Positions 1 through 8,601 of a stretch of DNA of 64,000 bases are shown piece after piece. Within the stretch, counting starts at the first letter, position 1; each line of letters opens with the position of its first letter. This DNA comes from Chryseobacterium phocaeense (GTDB lineage: Bacteria > Bacteroidota > Bacteroidia > Flavobacteriales > Weeksellaceae): NCBI RefSeq assembly GCF_900169075.1, contig NZ_LT827015.1:2620158-2684157 (forward strand), in the 5' to 3' direction. The notes under the pieces are model-generated. The model was not told where the DNA came from, did not search any database, and was given only the letters and a program-made list of their open reading frames with translations. Both the position numbers and the translations under genes were made by a program.

Positions 1-550
1 CCTACTTCTGTGCGACGAAGCCACAAGCGCGCTGGATCCGGCAACCACCCAATCGATCCTGCAGCTGTTAAGGGACATCAATCAAAGACTTGGAATCACC
101 ATTCTGCTGATTACCCACGAAATGGAAGTCATAAAAGCCGTCTGCAACCACGTAGCCGTTATAGACAAAGGGAAATTATCCGCAAAAGGAACATTAAGCG
201 AGATTATTTCGGATAAGGAAAATCCGGTGATCCGTCAATTTATAAATTCAGATATCATGACCATACCTCAGGAACTTAACAAAAAACTGCAGAAAGAACC
301 GCAAAAAGGTTTGTTTCCGCTTGTTGAAATAGAACTTAATGAAAATATCAGTGTTGAAAAACTGCTGTCAACTCTTTATGACCAATATAAAATTCCGTAC
401 AGACTTCTGAAAGCAGATGTGGAATACCTCGGTGATTCAAACTTCGGAAAACTGCTTCTGCAGCTGCAGGGAGAAGCTGAGGACAACCAAAAAGCGATCT
501 ATTATTTTAACCAGAATAAAATTCAAAATACAGTTAAAGGATATGCTTAG
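1..550 (+). CDS. metN: Methionine ABC transporter ATP-binding protein, 5' end missing
   Basis: Cytoplasmic ATPase subunit of the MetNIQ D-/L-methionine importer. The window opens inside the gene; the first complete codon is at position 2. Visible are Walker B with the D-loop (LLLCDEATSALDP), the H-switch (LLITHE) and, from about position 230 on, a C-terminal NIL-type domain, the methionine-sensing domain of this subfamily that mediates trans-inhibition. Walker A and the signature motif lie upstream, outside the window. The stop codon at 548-550 overlaps the metI start (543), so the two are translationally coupled. The NIL domain together with the MetI and MetQ neighbours makes the assignment firm; any upstream SAM-responsive control cannot be seen here. 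Confidence 0.93.
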   Translation, partial: LLLCDEATSALDPATTQSILQLLRDINQRLGITILLITHEMEVIKAVCNHVAVIDKGKLSAKGTLSEIISDKENPVIRQFINSDIMTIPQELNKKLQKEPQKGLFPLVEIELNENISVEKLLSTLYDQYKIPYRLLKADVEYLGDSNFGKLLLQLQGEAEDNQKAIYYFNQNKIQNTVKGYA

Positions 551-1199
551 TGATACGTTTATTGCTCTTTTGGGAAAGGGCCTTTGGGAAACGGTTTATA
601 TGACTTTTGTTTCCGGTTTTTTCGGTTTCGTTCTGGGGCTTCCGGTTGGAATTCTGTTATTTTTAACGAGGAAAGGACAATTGCTGGAAAATAAAATTTA
701 TTACAGAATTATTTCTATTCTGGTTAATATCTTCCGCTCTATTCCTTTTATTATATTAATAGTCTGGATGATTCCATTCACAAGGGTCATCATCGGAACT
801 TCCATCGGAATGAATGCCGCGTTGGTTCCGTTGAGTGTTGGAGCCGCTCCGTTTATCGCAAGACTGGTAGAGAACAGCCTTCTGGAGATTCCTCATGGCC
901 TGATTGAAACCGCAAGAGCCCTGGGAGCATCACCGCTGCAAATCATTCAAAAGGTACTTCTTCCTGAAGCACTTCCCTCACTCATCAATAATGCTGCGAT
1001 CACCCTGATCACCCTGGTAGGCTATTCTGCAATGGGCGGTGCACTGGGAGCCGGCGGACTGGGCCAGATAGGATATCAGTACGGCTACATCGGCTATGAT
1101 GCCGTGATCATGAATGCTGTACTTATACTGCTGGTCGCTCTTGTATTCTTCATTCAGTTTATAGGGGACAGATTGGCGAAAAGGTTTGATCATCGATGA
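543..1199 (+). CDS. metI: Methionine ABC transporter permease
   Basis: Inner-membrane permease of the methionine importer, 218 residues, the normal size for MetI. The ATG at 543 (MLSDTFIALLGKG) is chosen over the longer in-frame start at 417 because the family begins here and the extra residues would overlap metN coding sequence. About five hydrophobic segments are visible. The EAA-type loop that contacts the ATPase is seen as 'IETARALGASPLQIIQKVLLP'-like sequence around 905-965. It overlaps metN by 8 bp. The stop at 1197-1199 is followed by a palindromic repeat before metQ. Confidence 0.95.
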   Translation: MLSDTFIALLGKGLWETVYMTFVSGFFGFVLGLPVGILLFLTRKGQLLENKIYYRIISILVNIFRSIPFIILIVWMIPFTRVIIGTSIGMNAALVPLSVGAAPFIARLVENSLLEIPHGLIETARALGASPLQIIQKVLLPEALPSLINNAAITLITLVGYSAMGGALGAGGLGQIGYQYGYIGYDAVIMNAVLILLVALVFFIQFIGDRLAKRFDHR

Positions 1200-1207
1200 T
1201 TTATTGC

Positions 1208-1332
1208 GAAAGGGTTAAATGGCAAAAAGGCGAAAGGGCAAATTTGCTATTTGCAGTTTACAAATTAGCTTATTTGCCGTTTTGCTTAATTATTTTAGCC
1301 CTTTTGCTCTTTCGCCCTTTAGCCTTTTTGCC
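1208..1332. repeat. Imperfect inverted repeat of the GGCAAAAAGGCGAAAGGGC family
   Basis: The left arm (about 1212-1246, GGCAAAAAGGCGAAAGGGCA) is complementary to the right arm (about 1275-1332, ending AGCCTTTTTGCC), so the metI-metQ spacer can fold into a long imperfect hairpin. The same word family recurs at 60866-61128 and, translated, inside the glycosyltransferase at 33003-33041. It separates metQ from metNI and could attenuate transcription or stabilise the metNI mRNA end. The repeat is seen directly; the function is inference. Confidence 0.75.
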
Positions 1333-1347
1333 AATAAAACTACTGCC

Positions 1348-1372
1348 GGTGGCTTCGGGTGCCTCAGCCACC
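1348..1372. repeat. Short palindromic repeat GGTGGCTTCGG...CAGCCACC
   Basis: A 25-base near-palindrome with arms GGTGGCT and AGCCACC, 33 bases before the metQ start. A second copy lies at 13967-13991 downstream of the isochorismate synthase. It looks like a dispersed REP-like hairpin. Confidence 0.7.
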
Positions 1373-1405
1373 TTTAATGTTCTTTTCAAAAAAATAAAAA
1401 TTCCA

Positions 1406-2230
1406 ATGAAAAAAATAAAAATACTAAGCCTTTTAACGGCTGCACTACTGATATTTAATGCGTGTACAAGAAAAAAAGATGATCCCAACCATATCGTGGT
1501 AGGAATTACTTACGGGCCGGAGCTGGAAATTGCCGAAGCGGCGAAAAAAGTAGCAAAGGAAAAATACAATCTTGAAGTAGAGCTCATTCCATTCAACGAT
1601 TACGTGGTCCCCAATGAAGCTCTAAGCAATGGGGATATTGAAGCCAATGCTTTCCAGCATGTTCCCTATCTGAACGAACAGGCGAAACAGAGAGGCTACA
1701 AATTGGCTGTGGTAGGAAATACGTTTGTTTACCCTATTGTTGCCTATTCCAAAAAGATCAGACATATCAGTCAGCTTAAGAACGGAAACACGATTGTTAT
1801 TCCCAATGATCCGACCAACGGTGGCCGGTCTCTCCTGCTGCTTCAGAAAAACGGACTTTTAAAATTAAGAGCAGGGATTGGATTGCTTCCCAAAGTCACA
1901 GATATTACAGAAAACCCGAAACAGCTGAGAATCCTCGAAATCGAAGCACCGCAGCTTCCCAGAGTGCTGGATGACAAAGAAGTGGCTATTGCAGTAATCA
2001 ATAATAATTTTGCATCACAGGCGGGATTGGATGCCGATAAACAAGGTGTTTTCAGTGAAGATAAAGATTCTCCTTATGTGAATGTTATTGTTGCAAGGCA
2101 TGATAATAAAAATTCAGATAAAGTAAAAAACTTTGTAAAAGCTTATCAATCCGAGGAAGTGGTAAAAAAAGCCAAAGAGATTTTTAAAGGTGGTGCGGTG
2201 AAGGGATGGGGGAACATGAGTGATGAGTAA
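1406..2230 (+). CDS. metQ: Methionine-binding lipoprotein
   Basis: Substrate-binding lipoprotein of the methionine importer, 274 residues, NlpA/MetQ family. The start at 1406 gives a lipoprotein signal peptide (MKKIKILSLLTAALLIFNAC, lipidated Cys20). The in-frame ATG at 1196 would add about 70 residues encoded by an intergenic palindrome and is rejected. Family sequence is visible in HIVVGITYGPELEIAEAAKK, NAFQHVPYLNEQ and IVIPNDPTNGGRSLLLL. The stop lies in a TGAGTAATGGGTAATGAGTAAT repeat-like tail. The gene follows metNI after a 206-bp spacer and probably belongs to the same transcription unit. Confidence 0.94.
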   Translation: MKKIKILSLLTAALLIFNACTRKKDDPNHIVVGITYGPELEIAEAAKKVAKEKYNLEVELIPFNDYVVPNEALSNGDIEANAFQHVPYLNEQAKQRGYKLAVVGNTFVYPIVAYSKKIRHISQLKNGNTIVIPNDPTNGGRSLLLLQKNGLLKLRAGIGLLPKVTDITENPKQLRILEIEAPQLPRVLDDKEVAIAVINNNFASQAGLDADKQGVFSEDKDSPYVNVIVARHDNKNSDKVKNFVKAYQSEEVVKKAKEIFKGGAVKGWGNMSDE

Positions 2231-2239
2231 TGGGTAATG

Positions 2240-2300
2240 AGTAATAATTGATAATTGATAATCGATAAATGATGAATGATAATTGATGGTCAATTAACCC
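2240..2300. repeat. AATTGATAATTGATAATCGAT low-complexity repeat
   Basis: Short tandem ATTGATA units follow metQ. The same word in the opposite orientation (TCAATTATCAATTATCA) sits at about 9389-9423 before the thioesterase gene. This is a small dispersed intergenic repeat with no visible coding capacity. Confidence 0.6.
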
Positions 2301-2362
2301 TAATATTCTCAAACCCTCAAACCTTCCCACTTAAATTTTATTGATTATTTTTATTTTCTCAA

Positions 2363-2393
2363 TTTGAGATAATAAAAATTTTACTTACTTTTG
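2363..2393 (+). promoter_or_regulatory. Bacteroidota-type promoter for the GH3 gene
   Basis: TTTG at 2363-2366, a 19-base spacer, then TACTTTTG at 2386-2393, an exact match to TAnnTTTG. It lies 25 bases before the ATG of the beta-glucosidase gene. Confidence 0.75.
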
Positions 2394-2418
2394 TTGTTAA
2401 TCAATAAAAAGGCATTTT

Positions 2419-4680
2419 ATGTTAAAGAAAACCGCCATTGTAAGTTTATTCACCTTTATTGCTGCTTCGTATATGGCCCAGAATCATACTCAACCCGTTT
2501 ATTTAGATGAATCGAAACCTGTGGAGCAGCGTATTCAGGACGCGCTTTCCAGAATGACCCTTGAGGAAAAGGTGGCTATGCTTCACGCACAGTCCAAGTT
2601 CAGTTCTCCGGGTGTTCCGAGATTGGGAATTCCTGAATTCTGGACCACCGACGGGCCACATGGGGTACGTCCTGAAGTCATGTGGGATGAATGGGACCAG
2701 GCCGGATGGACGAATGACTCTATCATTGCCTACCCTGCCCTAACCGCTCTTTCTGCAACCTGGAACAAAAAAATGTCCTGGAATTACGGGAAAGCCTTAG
2801 GAGAAGAAGCCCGATACAGAAAAAAAGATATCCTTCTGGGCCCGGGTGTGAATATCTACAGAACCCCGCTGAACGGAAGAAATTTCGAATATATGGGTGA
2901 AGATCCTTATCTGACCTCAAAAATGGTGGTTCCTTATATCAAAGGCGTACAATCTAACGGTGTTGCCACTTCTGTGAAGCATTTTGCCTTGAATAATCAG
3001 GAAATGTTCCGTCATACCAGCAATGTGAATGTGGATGACAGGGCGCTTTACGAAATTTATCTTCCGCCTTTTAAAGCCGCTGTAACTGAAGGTGACTCCT
3101 GGACGATCATGGGTGCCTATGACATGTATAAAAATCAGTACGCGAGCCAAAACCAATACCTTTTAAATGATATTCTCAAAAAAGAATGGGCCTACAAAGG
3201 GGTTGTGGTTTCCGATTGGGGAGCAGTCAACAATACGGAACAGGCTATTCACAACGGTCTGGATCTTGAATTCGGGAGCTGGACCAACGGTCTTTCTGCC
3301 GGAACAAAAAATGCCTATGACAATTATTATTTAGCCAAACCTTATCTAGATCTCATCAAAGCCGGAAAAGTGGGAACACAGGAACTGGACGACAAAGTAA
3401 CCAGACTTCTTCGCCTGGCTTATAAAACCACGATGAACAGAAATAAACCTTTCGGGAATATTGCTTCCGAGGAGCATAAAGCTGTGGCGAAAGAGATTGG
3501 AGAGGAAGGAATTGTATTGCTGAAAAATCAGGGGAATGTTCTTCCGATTGATATGAATAAAGCTAAGAAGATTGCTGTTATCGGTGAAAATGCCATTAAA
3601 ATCATGACTGTTGGTGGGGGATCCTCATCTTTGAAAGTAAAATATGAAACGCTTCCTCTGGACGGTATTAAAGCGAGATTCGGGAAACAGGCAGATGTAC
3701 AGTATGCAAGAGGATATGTAGGTGACATTGGCGGAGAATACAACGGAGTAAAATCCGGACAGAATTTAAAAGACGACCGCTCTGCAGATGAATTACTGAA
3801 TGAGGCTGTTGAATTAGCGAAAAAATCGGACTACGTTATTTTTGTAGGCGGACTGAATAAATCAGATTTCCAGGACAGTGAAGGAAATGACAGAAAAAGC
3901 TACGGACTTCCCTACAATCAGGACAATCTGATTGCAGCACTGGCAAAAGCCAATAAAAATCTTGCCGTGGTTCTTGTTTCCGGGAATGCTGTGGCCATGC
4001 CATGGATCAAAGAAGTTCCATCTGTTCTGCAGTCGTGGTACCTTGGTTCGGAAGCCGGAAATTCTATTGCTTCTGTTCTGGCCGGTGATGCCAATCCATC
4101 AGGAAAACTTCCGTTTACTTTACCTGTAAAGCTTGAGGATAATTCGGCGCATCAGTTGGGAGAATATCCCGGACAGAAAGATGAGCTGGCGGCCGGAAAG
4201 GGAAAAGATCAGAAAAATCCTATTAATATTACGTATAACGAAGGTATTTTTGTGGGATACCGCTGGCATGACACGAAAAAGATCAAACCCTTATTCAGTT
4301 TTGGACATGGTTTGAGCTATACCACTTTTGAATTTGGAAAAGCTAAAGCTGATAAAACTACGATCTCAGCCAATGATACCATCACTTTCACAGTCAGTGT
4401 GAAAAATACAGGGAAAAAAGCCGGTGCTGAAGTTGCACAGCTCTACATCAGCGATCTTAAATCTTCTGTACCACGGCCTGCAAAGGAACTGAAAGGCTTT
4501 GAAAAAGTGTACCTAAATCCCGGTGAGCAGAAGGAAGTAACCTTTACCATTGATAAAACAGCACTCAGCTATTTTGATGCTGATAAACACGAATGGACTG
4601 CCGAACCTGGGGATTTCGAAGCACAGATCGGAAATTCTTCGGATGCAATTAAAACGAAAGTGAAGTTTACATTGAAATAA
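2419..4680 (+). CDS. Secreted glycoside hydrolase family 3 beta-glucosidase (BglX-like)
   Basis: Periplasmic or exported GH3 enzyme of 753 residues that removes terminal beta-linked glucose (or a related sugar) from oligosaccharides. A signal peptide covers residues 1 to about 20. The (beta/alpha)8 GH3 N-terminal domain carries KHFALNNQE and the nucleophile motif KGVVVSDWGA (Asp266). It is followed by the alpha/beta sandwich domain (GEEGIVLLKNQGNVLPI) and a C-terminal fibronectin-III-like domain from about residue 640 (VKNTGKKAGAEVAQLYI, DFEAQIG). The length equals that of E. coli BglX-type enzymes. It has its own promoter and is followed by two hairpins. No sorting domain and no SusC/D partners are nearby, so the substrate cannot be given beyond the family. 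Confidence 0.92.
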   Translation: MLKKTAIVSLFTFIAASYMAQNHTQPVYLDESKPVEQRIQDALSRMTLEEKVAMLHAQSKFSSPGVPRLGIPEFWTTDGPHGVRPEVMWDEWDQAGWTNDSIIAYPALTALSATWNKKMSWNYGKALGEEARYRKKDILLGPGVNIYRTPLNGRNFEYMGEDPYLTSKMVVPYIKGVQSNGVATSVKHFALNNQEMFRHTSNVNVDDRALYEIYLPPFKAAVTEGDSWTIMGAYDMYKNQYASQNQYLLNDILKKEWAYKGVVVSDWGAVNNTEQAIHNGLDLEFGSWTNGLSAGTKNAYDNYYLAKPYLDLIKAGKVGTQELDDKVTRLLRLAYKTTMNRNKPFGNIASEEHKAVAKEIGEEGIVLLKNQGNVLPIDMNKAKKIAVIGENAIKIMTVGGGSSSLKVKYETLPLDGIKARFGKQADVQYARGYVGDIGGEYNGVKSGQNLKDDRSADELLNEAVELAKKSDYVIFVGGLNKSDFQDSEGNDRKSYGLPYNQDNLIAALAKANKNLAVVLVSGNAVAMPWIKEVPSVLQSWYLGSEAGNSIASVLAGDANPSGKLPFTLPVKLEDNSAHQLGEYPGQKDELAAGKGKDQKNPINITYNEGIFVGYRWHDTKKIKPLFSFGHGLSYTTFEFGKAKADKTTISANDTITFTVSVKNTGKKAGAEVAQLYISDLKSSVPRPAKELKGFEKVYLNPGEQKEVTFTIDKTALSYFDADKHEWTAEPGDFEAQIGNSSDAIKTKVKFTLK

Positions 4681-4702
4681 TTGTTAATATATATATTCGA
4701 AA

Positions 4703-4727
4703 AGCAGGTTCGATGAACCTGCTTTTT
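4703..4727 (+). terminator. Intrinsic terminator after the GH3 gene
   Basis: Perfect 9-bp stem AGCAGGTTC/GAACCTGCT with a 3-base loop, followed by a T run. Confidence 0.85.
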
Positions 4728-4746
4728 GATTGATTTTTTATCTTGT

Positions 4747-4785
4747 AGGTTTCGGGCGGCCTCCGGCCGCCCGAAACCTTTTTTA
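4747..4785. terminator. Strong GC-rich hairpin between convergent genes
   Basis: Perfect 15-bp inverted repeat (4747-4761 with 4765-4779; arm AGGTTTCGGGCGGCC) and a 3-base loop. It is followed on the plus strand by TTTTTT, which runs into the stop codon of the minus-strand HD gene. It is GC-rich in an AT-rich setting. It would terminate plus-strand read-through; on the minus strand it has no T run and may only protect the 3' end. Confidence 0.75.
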
Positions 4786-5373
4786 TCTCACTACCTTCTC
4801 CGTATCCAGACTTCTGCTCAACAGCATTTCAAACGCCTCTCCCATCTCATCCGACGCCCGTGTAATGGCATTTTCCAGCATATTTCTGATTTGTATTTCA
4901 GTAACTCCGGCTTCTGTCCAGCTCTTTCCTGAAGTGTGCGAATTCAGGATAAACGGCATAATTCTGTCGATAGAGCAGGCAAAAATAGCATCGGGAGTTT
5001 TCTCTTCCTCGAATTCAAGCCAGAGCTCAAAGAATTCCGTCCGTAAAGGCTCATCCAGGATTCCGAATATTTTCTGTGCTGAAATTTTCTCCCGCTCAAA
5101 CTTTCCTACCATTGCTTTTTCGTCAAAAAGGAAGGTATCTCCGGCTTCTATTTCTACAAGATCGTGAATGGAAAGCATTCTGATGACTCTTAAAAGATCA
5201 ATATCTGCACGGTTTTTGGCGTAGGGAAACAGGATCTGGGCCAGAATAATGATTTGCCACGAGTGTTCTGCGGTATTTTCCCTTCGGGAGTCATCGGCAT
5301 TATAATTTCTTCTCTGTACATTTTTCAGGGCATCCACTGCCAGGATAAAATCAATTTCCTTCTGTATCTTCAT
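4783..5373 (-). CDS. HD-domain hydrolase (YfbR/HDDC2-like 5'-deoxynucleotidase family)
   Basis: A 196-residue metal-dependent phosphohydrolase. HD-superfamily metal ligands are visible: His37 in NTAEHSW, His70-Asp71 in LSIHDLVEIEAGDT and Asp136 in CSIDRI. Relatives such as YfbR and HDDC2 dephosphorylate deoxyribonucleoside 5'-monophosphates; that this protein does so is by family only. The start lies 11 bases after the stop of the upstream secreted-protein gene, so the two are likely co-transcribed. The alternative is an HD protein with another phosphate-ester substrate. Confidence 0.82.
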   Translation of the reverse strand: MKIQKEIDFILAVDALKNVQRRNYNADDSRRENTAEHSWQIIILAQILFPYAKNRADIDLLRVIRMLSIHDLVEIEAGDTFLFDEKAMVGKFEREKISAQKIFGILDEPLRTEFFELWLEFEEEKTPDAIFACSIDRIMPFILNSHTSGKSWTEAGVTEIQIRNMLENAITRASDEMGEAFEMLLSRSLDTEKVVR

Positions 5374-5384
5374 ATCTTATTATG

Positions 5385-6068
5385 TTATTTTTTGTATGAT
5401 TTTTTCACCACCCATTTATTATTGATCTTCTCTCTTACGGTCACTTTAGTTTTCTCATCATCACTGAAATCACTTATTTCTTCGTACACGAGGTCTATTC
5501 CTTTGTTTGGAATTACCTGATATTCGTAGACATAATGCAGGGCAGCTCCTGATCTTGCATAGGTAGTCAGGCGTTTACGCTTGGCATCTACATCAAACAT
5601 CCCCTGGTAAGAGCTTGCGAGGTCGGTCAGTTCGGCACTGGGAACAAACTGTTTCCGGGTTGAATTGAAAACATAGACATCATAGGAACCGCTGCCATAG
5701 TTTCCCCCATTGCCATTTCGTATAGCGATGTCTTCTGTCCCATCAAAATTAAAATCATCGAAAAACACCGGAGAATCCTGGGTCATTTCCCGGGTGAGCT
5801 GTATCATATTATTTTCTGACGGTTTTAAACCCTCTTTAAAATAGATGACCAGATTTTCGGAAGTAAACGTCTGTATTTTCTCTCCTTTTTTATTAAAAAT
5901 CACAATATCAGCTTTATTCCGGCATGCATCCGTTCCACATTCTTCCATTGTAATTTCCGCATTGTACTTTTTGGATTCATTATCCATTTTAAAGCGGTAT
6001 TGCCCAAAACACAGGGGCCCGAGCAGCAGCAGTGAAGATAAGGTTTTATAAACTATGGCAGTATTCAT
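5385..6068 (-). CDS. Secreted protein of the XAC2610/FG-GAP-like type, function unknown
   Basis: A 227-residue protein with an N-terminal signal peptide ending near CFG-Q (residue 22). The middle carries FDDFNFDGTEDIAIRNGNGG, a calcium-loop-like DxNxDGxxD motif typical of FG-GAP-type and XAC2610-like proteins, followed by YDVYVFN. The rest is predicted beta-rich. It is the first gene of a pair with the HD hydrolase. Role unknown; the export signal and the metal-binding loop are the only safe statements. Confidence 0.6.
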   Translation of the reverse strand: MNTAIVYKTLSSLLLLGPLCFGQYRFKMDNESKKYNAEITMEECGTDACRNKADIVIFNKKGEKIQTFTSENLVIYFKEGLKPSENNMIQLTREMTQDSPVFFDDFNFDGTEDIAIRNGNGGNYGSGSYDVYVFNSTRKQFVPSAELTDLASSYQGMFDVDAKRKRLTTYARSGAALHYVYEYQVIPNKGIDLVYEEISDFSDDEKTKVTVREKINNKWVVKKSYKK

Positions 6069-6113
6069 CGTTGTTTTGAATATTAAAATTGAATATTTCA
6101 GAAAAAATCATAA

Positions 6114-6121
6114 CAAAAATA
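6114..6121 (-). promoter_or_regulatory. -7 element for the secreted-protein/HD operon
   Basis: On the minus strand TATTTTTG matches TAnnTTTG, 46 bases upstream of the start at 6068. No clear -33 TTG is seen. Confidence 0.45.
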
Positions 6122-6259
6122 CGAATCAGCTTCCGAAATCTGAAGTTTTTCACCCTTATTTTAAGTTAAAAGATGCTTTCATGAAATTCGGGCTAAAAAT
6201 TATTTAACTGAAAATCAATATATTAGATATTTTTAATGAAAAAATTCACTACTTTGTAT

Positions 6260-6291
6260 TGCATAATACCATTTTAATTACATATCTTTGT
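6260..6291 (+). promoter_or_regulatory. Promoter for the padR-pspC operon
   Basis: TTG at 6260-6262, a 21-base spacer and TATCTTTG at 6284-6291 (exact TAnnTTTG). About 75 bases of 5' leader precede the ATG at 6370. Confidence 0.65.
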
Positions 6292-6369
6292 AATGTAAAA
6301 TAAGAATAGGTTCAACTAGCTAGGAACATTATTCTAAACCATATAACTAATTAACAAAACTTATTAAAG

Positions 6370-6699
6370 ATGAATACTGAAAATACCAAAGCGCAAATGC
6401 GTAAAGGAATTCTGGAATTCTGTATTTTAAGTCTCATCAATCATCGTGAAATGTATGTTTCCGACCTTATAGATGAACTTAAAAAAGGAAAACTGGATGT
6501 AGTGGAAGGAACCCTCTATCCTCTCCTTACAAGATTGAAAAACGGCGAGTTCCTTTCCTACAGATGGGAAGAATCTACAGGAGGACCCCCAAGAAAATAT
6601 TACCAGATCACAGAAAAAGGAAAACTTTTCTTGGACGAACTTCAAAATACATGGGCAGAGCTCACAGACTCAGTCAACCAAATCACTCAAAAAATTTAA
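6370..6699 (+). CDS. PadR family transcriptional regulator
   Basis: A 109-residue winged-helix repressor. The PadR fold is visible in KGILEFCILSLINHREMYVS, the recognition-helix region EGTLYPLLTRLKNGEFLSYR and the wing GGPPRKYYQITEKGK, with a short C-terminal dimerisation helix. It lies 11 bases upstream of a PspC-domain membrane protein, an arrangement common in Bacteroidota where the regulator probably controls its own operon in response to envelope stress (inference). The effector is unknown. Confidence 0.92.
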   Translation: MNTENTKAQMRKGILEFCILSLINHREMYVSDLIDELKKGKLDVVEGTLYPLLTRLKNGEFLSYRWEESTGGPPRKYYQITEKGKLFLDELQNTWAELTDSVNQITQKI

Positions 6700-6710
6700 A
6701 AAACAAAGCT

Positions 6711-8429
6711 ATGAACAAGACACTCTCAATAGGACTCGCAGGTTTTTCTTTTACTATAGAAGAACACGCATATATAAAGCTCAGCGATTACCTGAATGCA
6801 CTGAGAAGCTCATTGGATGCTTCAGAGGAGGAGGAGGTGATGCATGATATAGAAATAAGAATGGTAGAAATCTTCAGAGATTCTTTAGGAAAACGTGAAG
6901 TGATCAACGATACGGATGTAGAAAAAGTAATCGCACAGATCGGAACTCCTGAAAAAATAGAAGAGCAGGAAGAAGCTTACTATTCTGAAAAGAACAGCAA
7001 AAAATCACGCCAGGCAGGTGCGGAATATACTGACAAAAAACAATTGTTCCGTGATCCTGAAAGACAAAAAGTTGCAGGGGTGTGTGCAGGTCTTGCCCAC
7101 TATGTAGGAATGGATATTACAGCCATGAGGGCCATCTGGTTAGGAATATTTATCCTGGGTATTTTCACCGCAGCCATTTCTTCTTCACTGATCGGCCTTC
7201 TTTATGTAATTCTTTGGATTGTACTTCCAAAAGCAGAAACAGCTGCAGATTACCTGAAAATGAAGGGAAAGCCTATGAACTTCGACAATCTTAAGAATGA
7301 GTCCAATAAACTGGTACAATTTGCCAATGAATCTACTCAGAGGGTCGGAGAGATGTACAACGAAAGCAAGCCGTACATCAACAATGCAGGCAGCGGAGTA
7401 TGGAATATAATCCGTTATATCCTGGGTGGTATTTTCGCCATCATGTCAGTTTCCTGTTTAATGGGGGTATTTGTAATCTTCGGTTTCATGGGAGCAGACA
7501 GCGACTTCCCTCCTATCAGCGAAATGAATTTCTATTTTGATAATGACAGCATGAAATATGTTATCATGGCACTGATCACTCTGGGAAGTTTATTACCGGC
7601 AATGATTTTCGGGATATTAAGTATCAAATTAATTTCCCCTAAAACGAAATTAAGAAACACAGGTTGGGTAATCGGGGCATTATTCCTTGCACTAATCGCT
7701 CTTGGAGCATATTTCGGATTCAGCATGGCGAAAAAAGAAATGTTCTTAAAAGGCCATAAAGAAGATACGGAAGAAGTAGCCATCAGTACACCATCAGACA
7801 GTATCTATGTAGATGTGAAGCAGGTAACGATTCCTCAGAACTTCAAAGGATATGATAACGATCTTTATTCAGATAAAGTATCAGTATTCGAAAAAGACTG
7901 GATTCACGTAGACGTAACAAGAAAAGCGGATATCAAAACCCCTTATTTAATCATTAAGAAAGAGGCTAAAGGATATAACCTTCCACTGAATGTAAGTGTT
8001 CCTGTAGAAGTTGTAAATAATAAAGTGATTCTTCCGAACTACGTAAAATATCCTTACGAGCACAGATTCAGAGATTACAGCATCAATTATGAACTGGTAG
8101 TTCCTTTAAAAACAGTGGTACTTCCTTCAAAACATAATATGATCAATTTTGAGGGAGACCTGAATGCAGACGGTATCAATGATGATGAACAGGATAAGGA
8201 TGAAAACGGACAGATCAGAATCGAGAAAAATAAGATCTCTGTAAACGGTTCTACCATTGAATATAACTCTGATGACAAAGACAGCCTTATCATCAACGGG
8301 AAAAAAGTTCCAAAAAACCAGGCTGACCAGGTTATTGATTCCATGAAGTCTACCATCAAAAAGATGAATAAAAATGTAGACATCAAAATCAAGGACGGAA
8401 AAGACGAAATTTCCATACAAACTAAATAA
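6711..8429 (+). CDS. PspC domain-containing envelope-stress membrane protein
   Basis: A 572-residue inner-membrane protein. The start ATG at 6711 is used; an upstream in-frame ATG (6564) lies inside padR and is rejected. Residues 1-95 form a helical regulator-type domain rich in acidic residues, 110-175 are a PspC domain (LFRDPERQKVAGVCAGLAHY, then a hydrophobic hairpin ending ILWIVLP), and three further membrane segments follow to about residue 340. The C-terminal half is extracytoplasmic and beta-rich, with an Asp-rich stretch DLNADGINDDEQDKDENG that looks like a calcium-binding loop. It forms an operon with padR. Its role in sensing membrane damage is inferred from PspC. Confidence 0.85.
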   Translation: MNKTLSIGLAGFSFTIEEHAYIKLSDYLNALRSSLDASEEEEVMHDIEIRMVEIFRDSLGKREVINDTDVEKVIAQIGTPEKIEEQEEAYYSEKNSKKSRQAGAEYTDKKQLFRDPERQKVAGVCAGLAHYVGMDITAMRAIWLGIFILGIFTAAISSSLIGLLYVILWIVLPKAETAADYLKMKGKPMNFDNLKNESNKLVQFANESTQRVGEMYNESKPYINNAGSGVWNIIRYILGGIFAIMSVSCLMGVFVIFGFMGADSDFPPISEMNFYFDNDSMKYVIMALITLGSLLPAMIFGILSIKLISPKTKLRNTGWVIGALFLALIALGAYFGFSMAKKEMFLKGHKEDTEEVAISTPSDSIYVDVKQVTIPQNFKGYDNDLYSDKVSVFEKDWIHVDVTRKADIKTPYLIIKKEAKGYNLPLNVSVPVEVVNNKVILPNYVKYPYEHRFRDYSINYELVVPLKTVVLPSKHNMINFEGDLNADGINDDEQDKDENGQIRIEKNKISVNGSTIEYNSDDKDSLIINGKKVPKNQADQVIDSMKSTIKKMNKNVDIKIKDGKDEISIQTK

Positions 8430-8437
8430 TTAACTTC

Positions 8438-8497
8438 AGAGAGTGCAGAAGGTGTGGATTGAAGGCAACCGTTTGAAATTCACACCCTTCTTCTCTC
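8438..8497 (+). terminator. Imperfect hairpin after the PspC gene
   Basis: Arms GAGAGTGCAGAAGGTGTG (left) and CACACCCTTCTTCTCTC (right) pair imperfectly. There is no strong T run, so it may be a 3'-end stabiliser rather than a classical terminator. Confidence 0.5.
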
Positions 8498-8601
8498 GGA
8501 AATCAGAAAAAAAATGAATATTTAGTTCGCTATGTTAAAAAAATGTTATACATTCGTGTAGTTAAAAAATAATTAACCAAATCATTAAAAACCTTCTAAC
8601 C

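Larger units (their letters stand above)
6069..6369. other. Divergent intergenic region without a gene
   Basis: AT-rich spacer between divergent genes, holding candidate promoters for both sides (6114-6121 minus, 6260-6291 plus). No ORF or repeat is recognised. Confidence 0.6.

Noticed and set aside
10..216. 68-codon ORF at the window start
   Set aside because: Out of frame with metN, which shows Walker B and H-switch motifs in the true frame.
417..542. Longer N-terminus for metI
   Set aside because: Entirely inside metN in another frame; family start is at 543.
1196..1405. Longer N-terminus for metQ
   Set aside because: It would translate an intergenic palindrome; the ATG at 1406 gives a proper lipoprotein signal.
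4730..5167. 145-codon plus-strand ORF over the GC-rich hairpin
   Set aside because: Antisense to the HD hydrolase and starts inside a terminator.
7521..7783. Minus-strand ORF in the PspC gene
   Set aside because: Shadow of a membrane-segment region; no start context or family.
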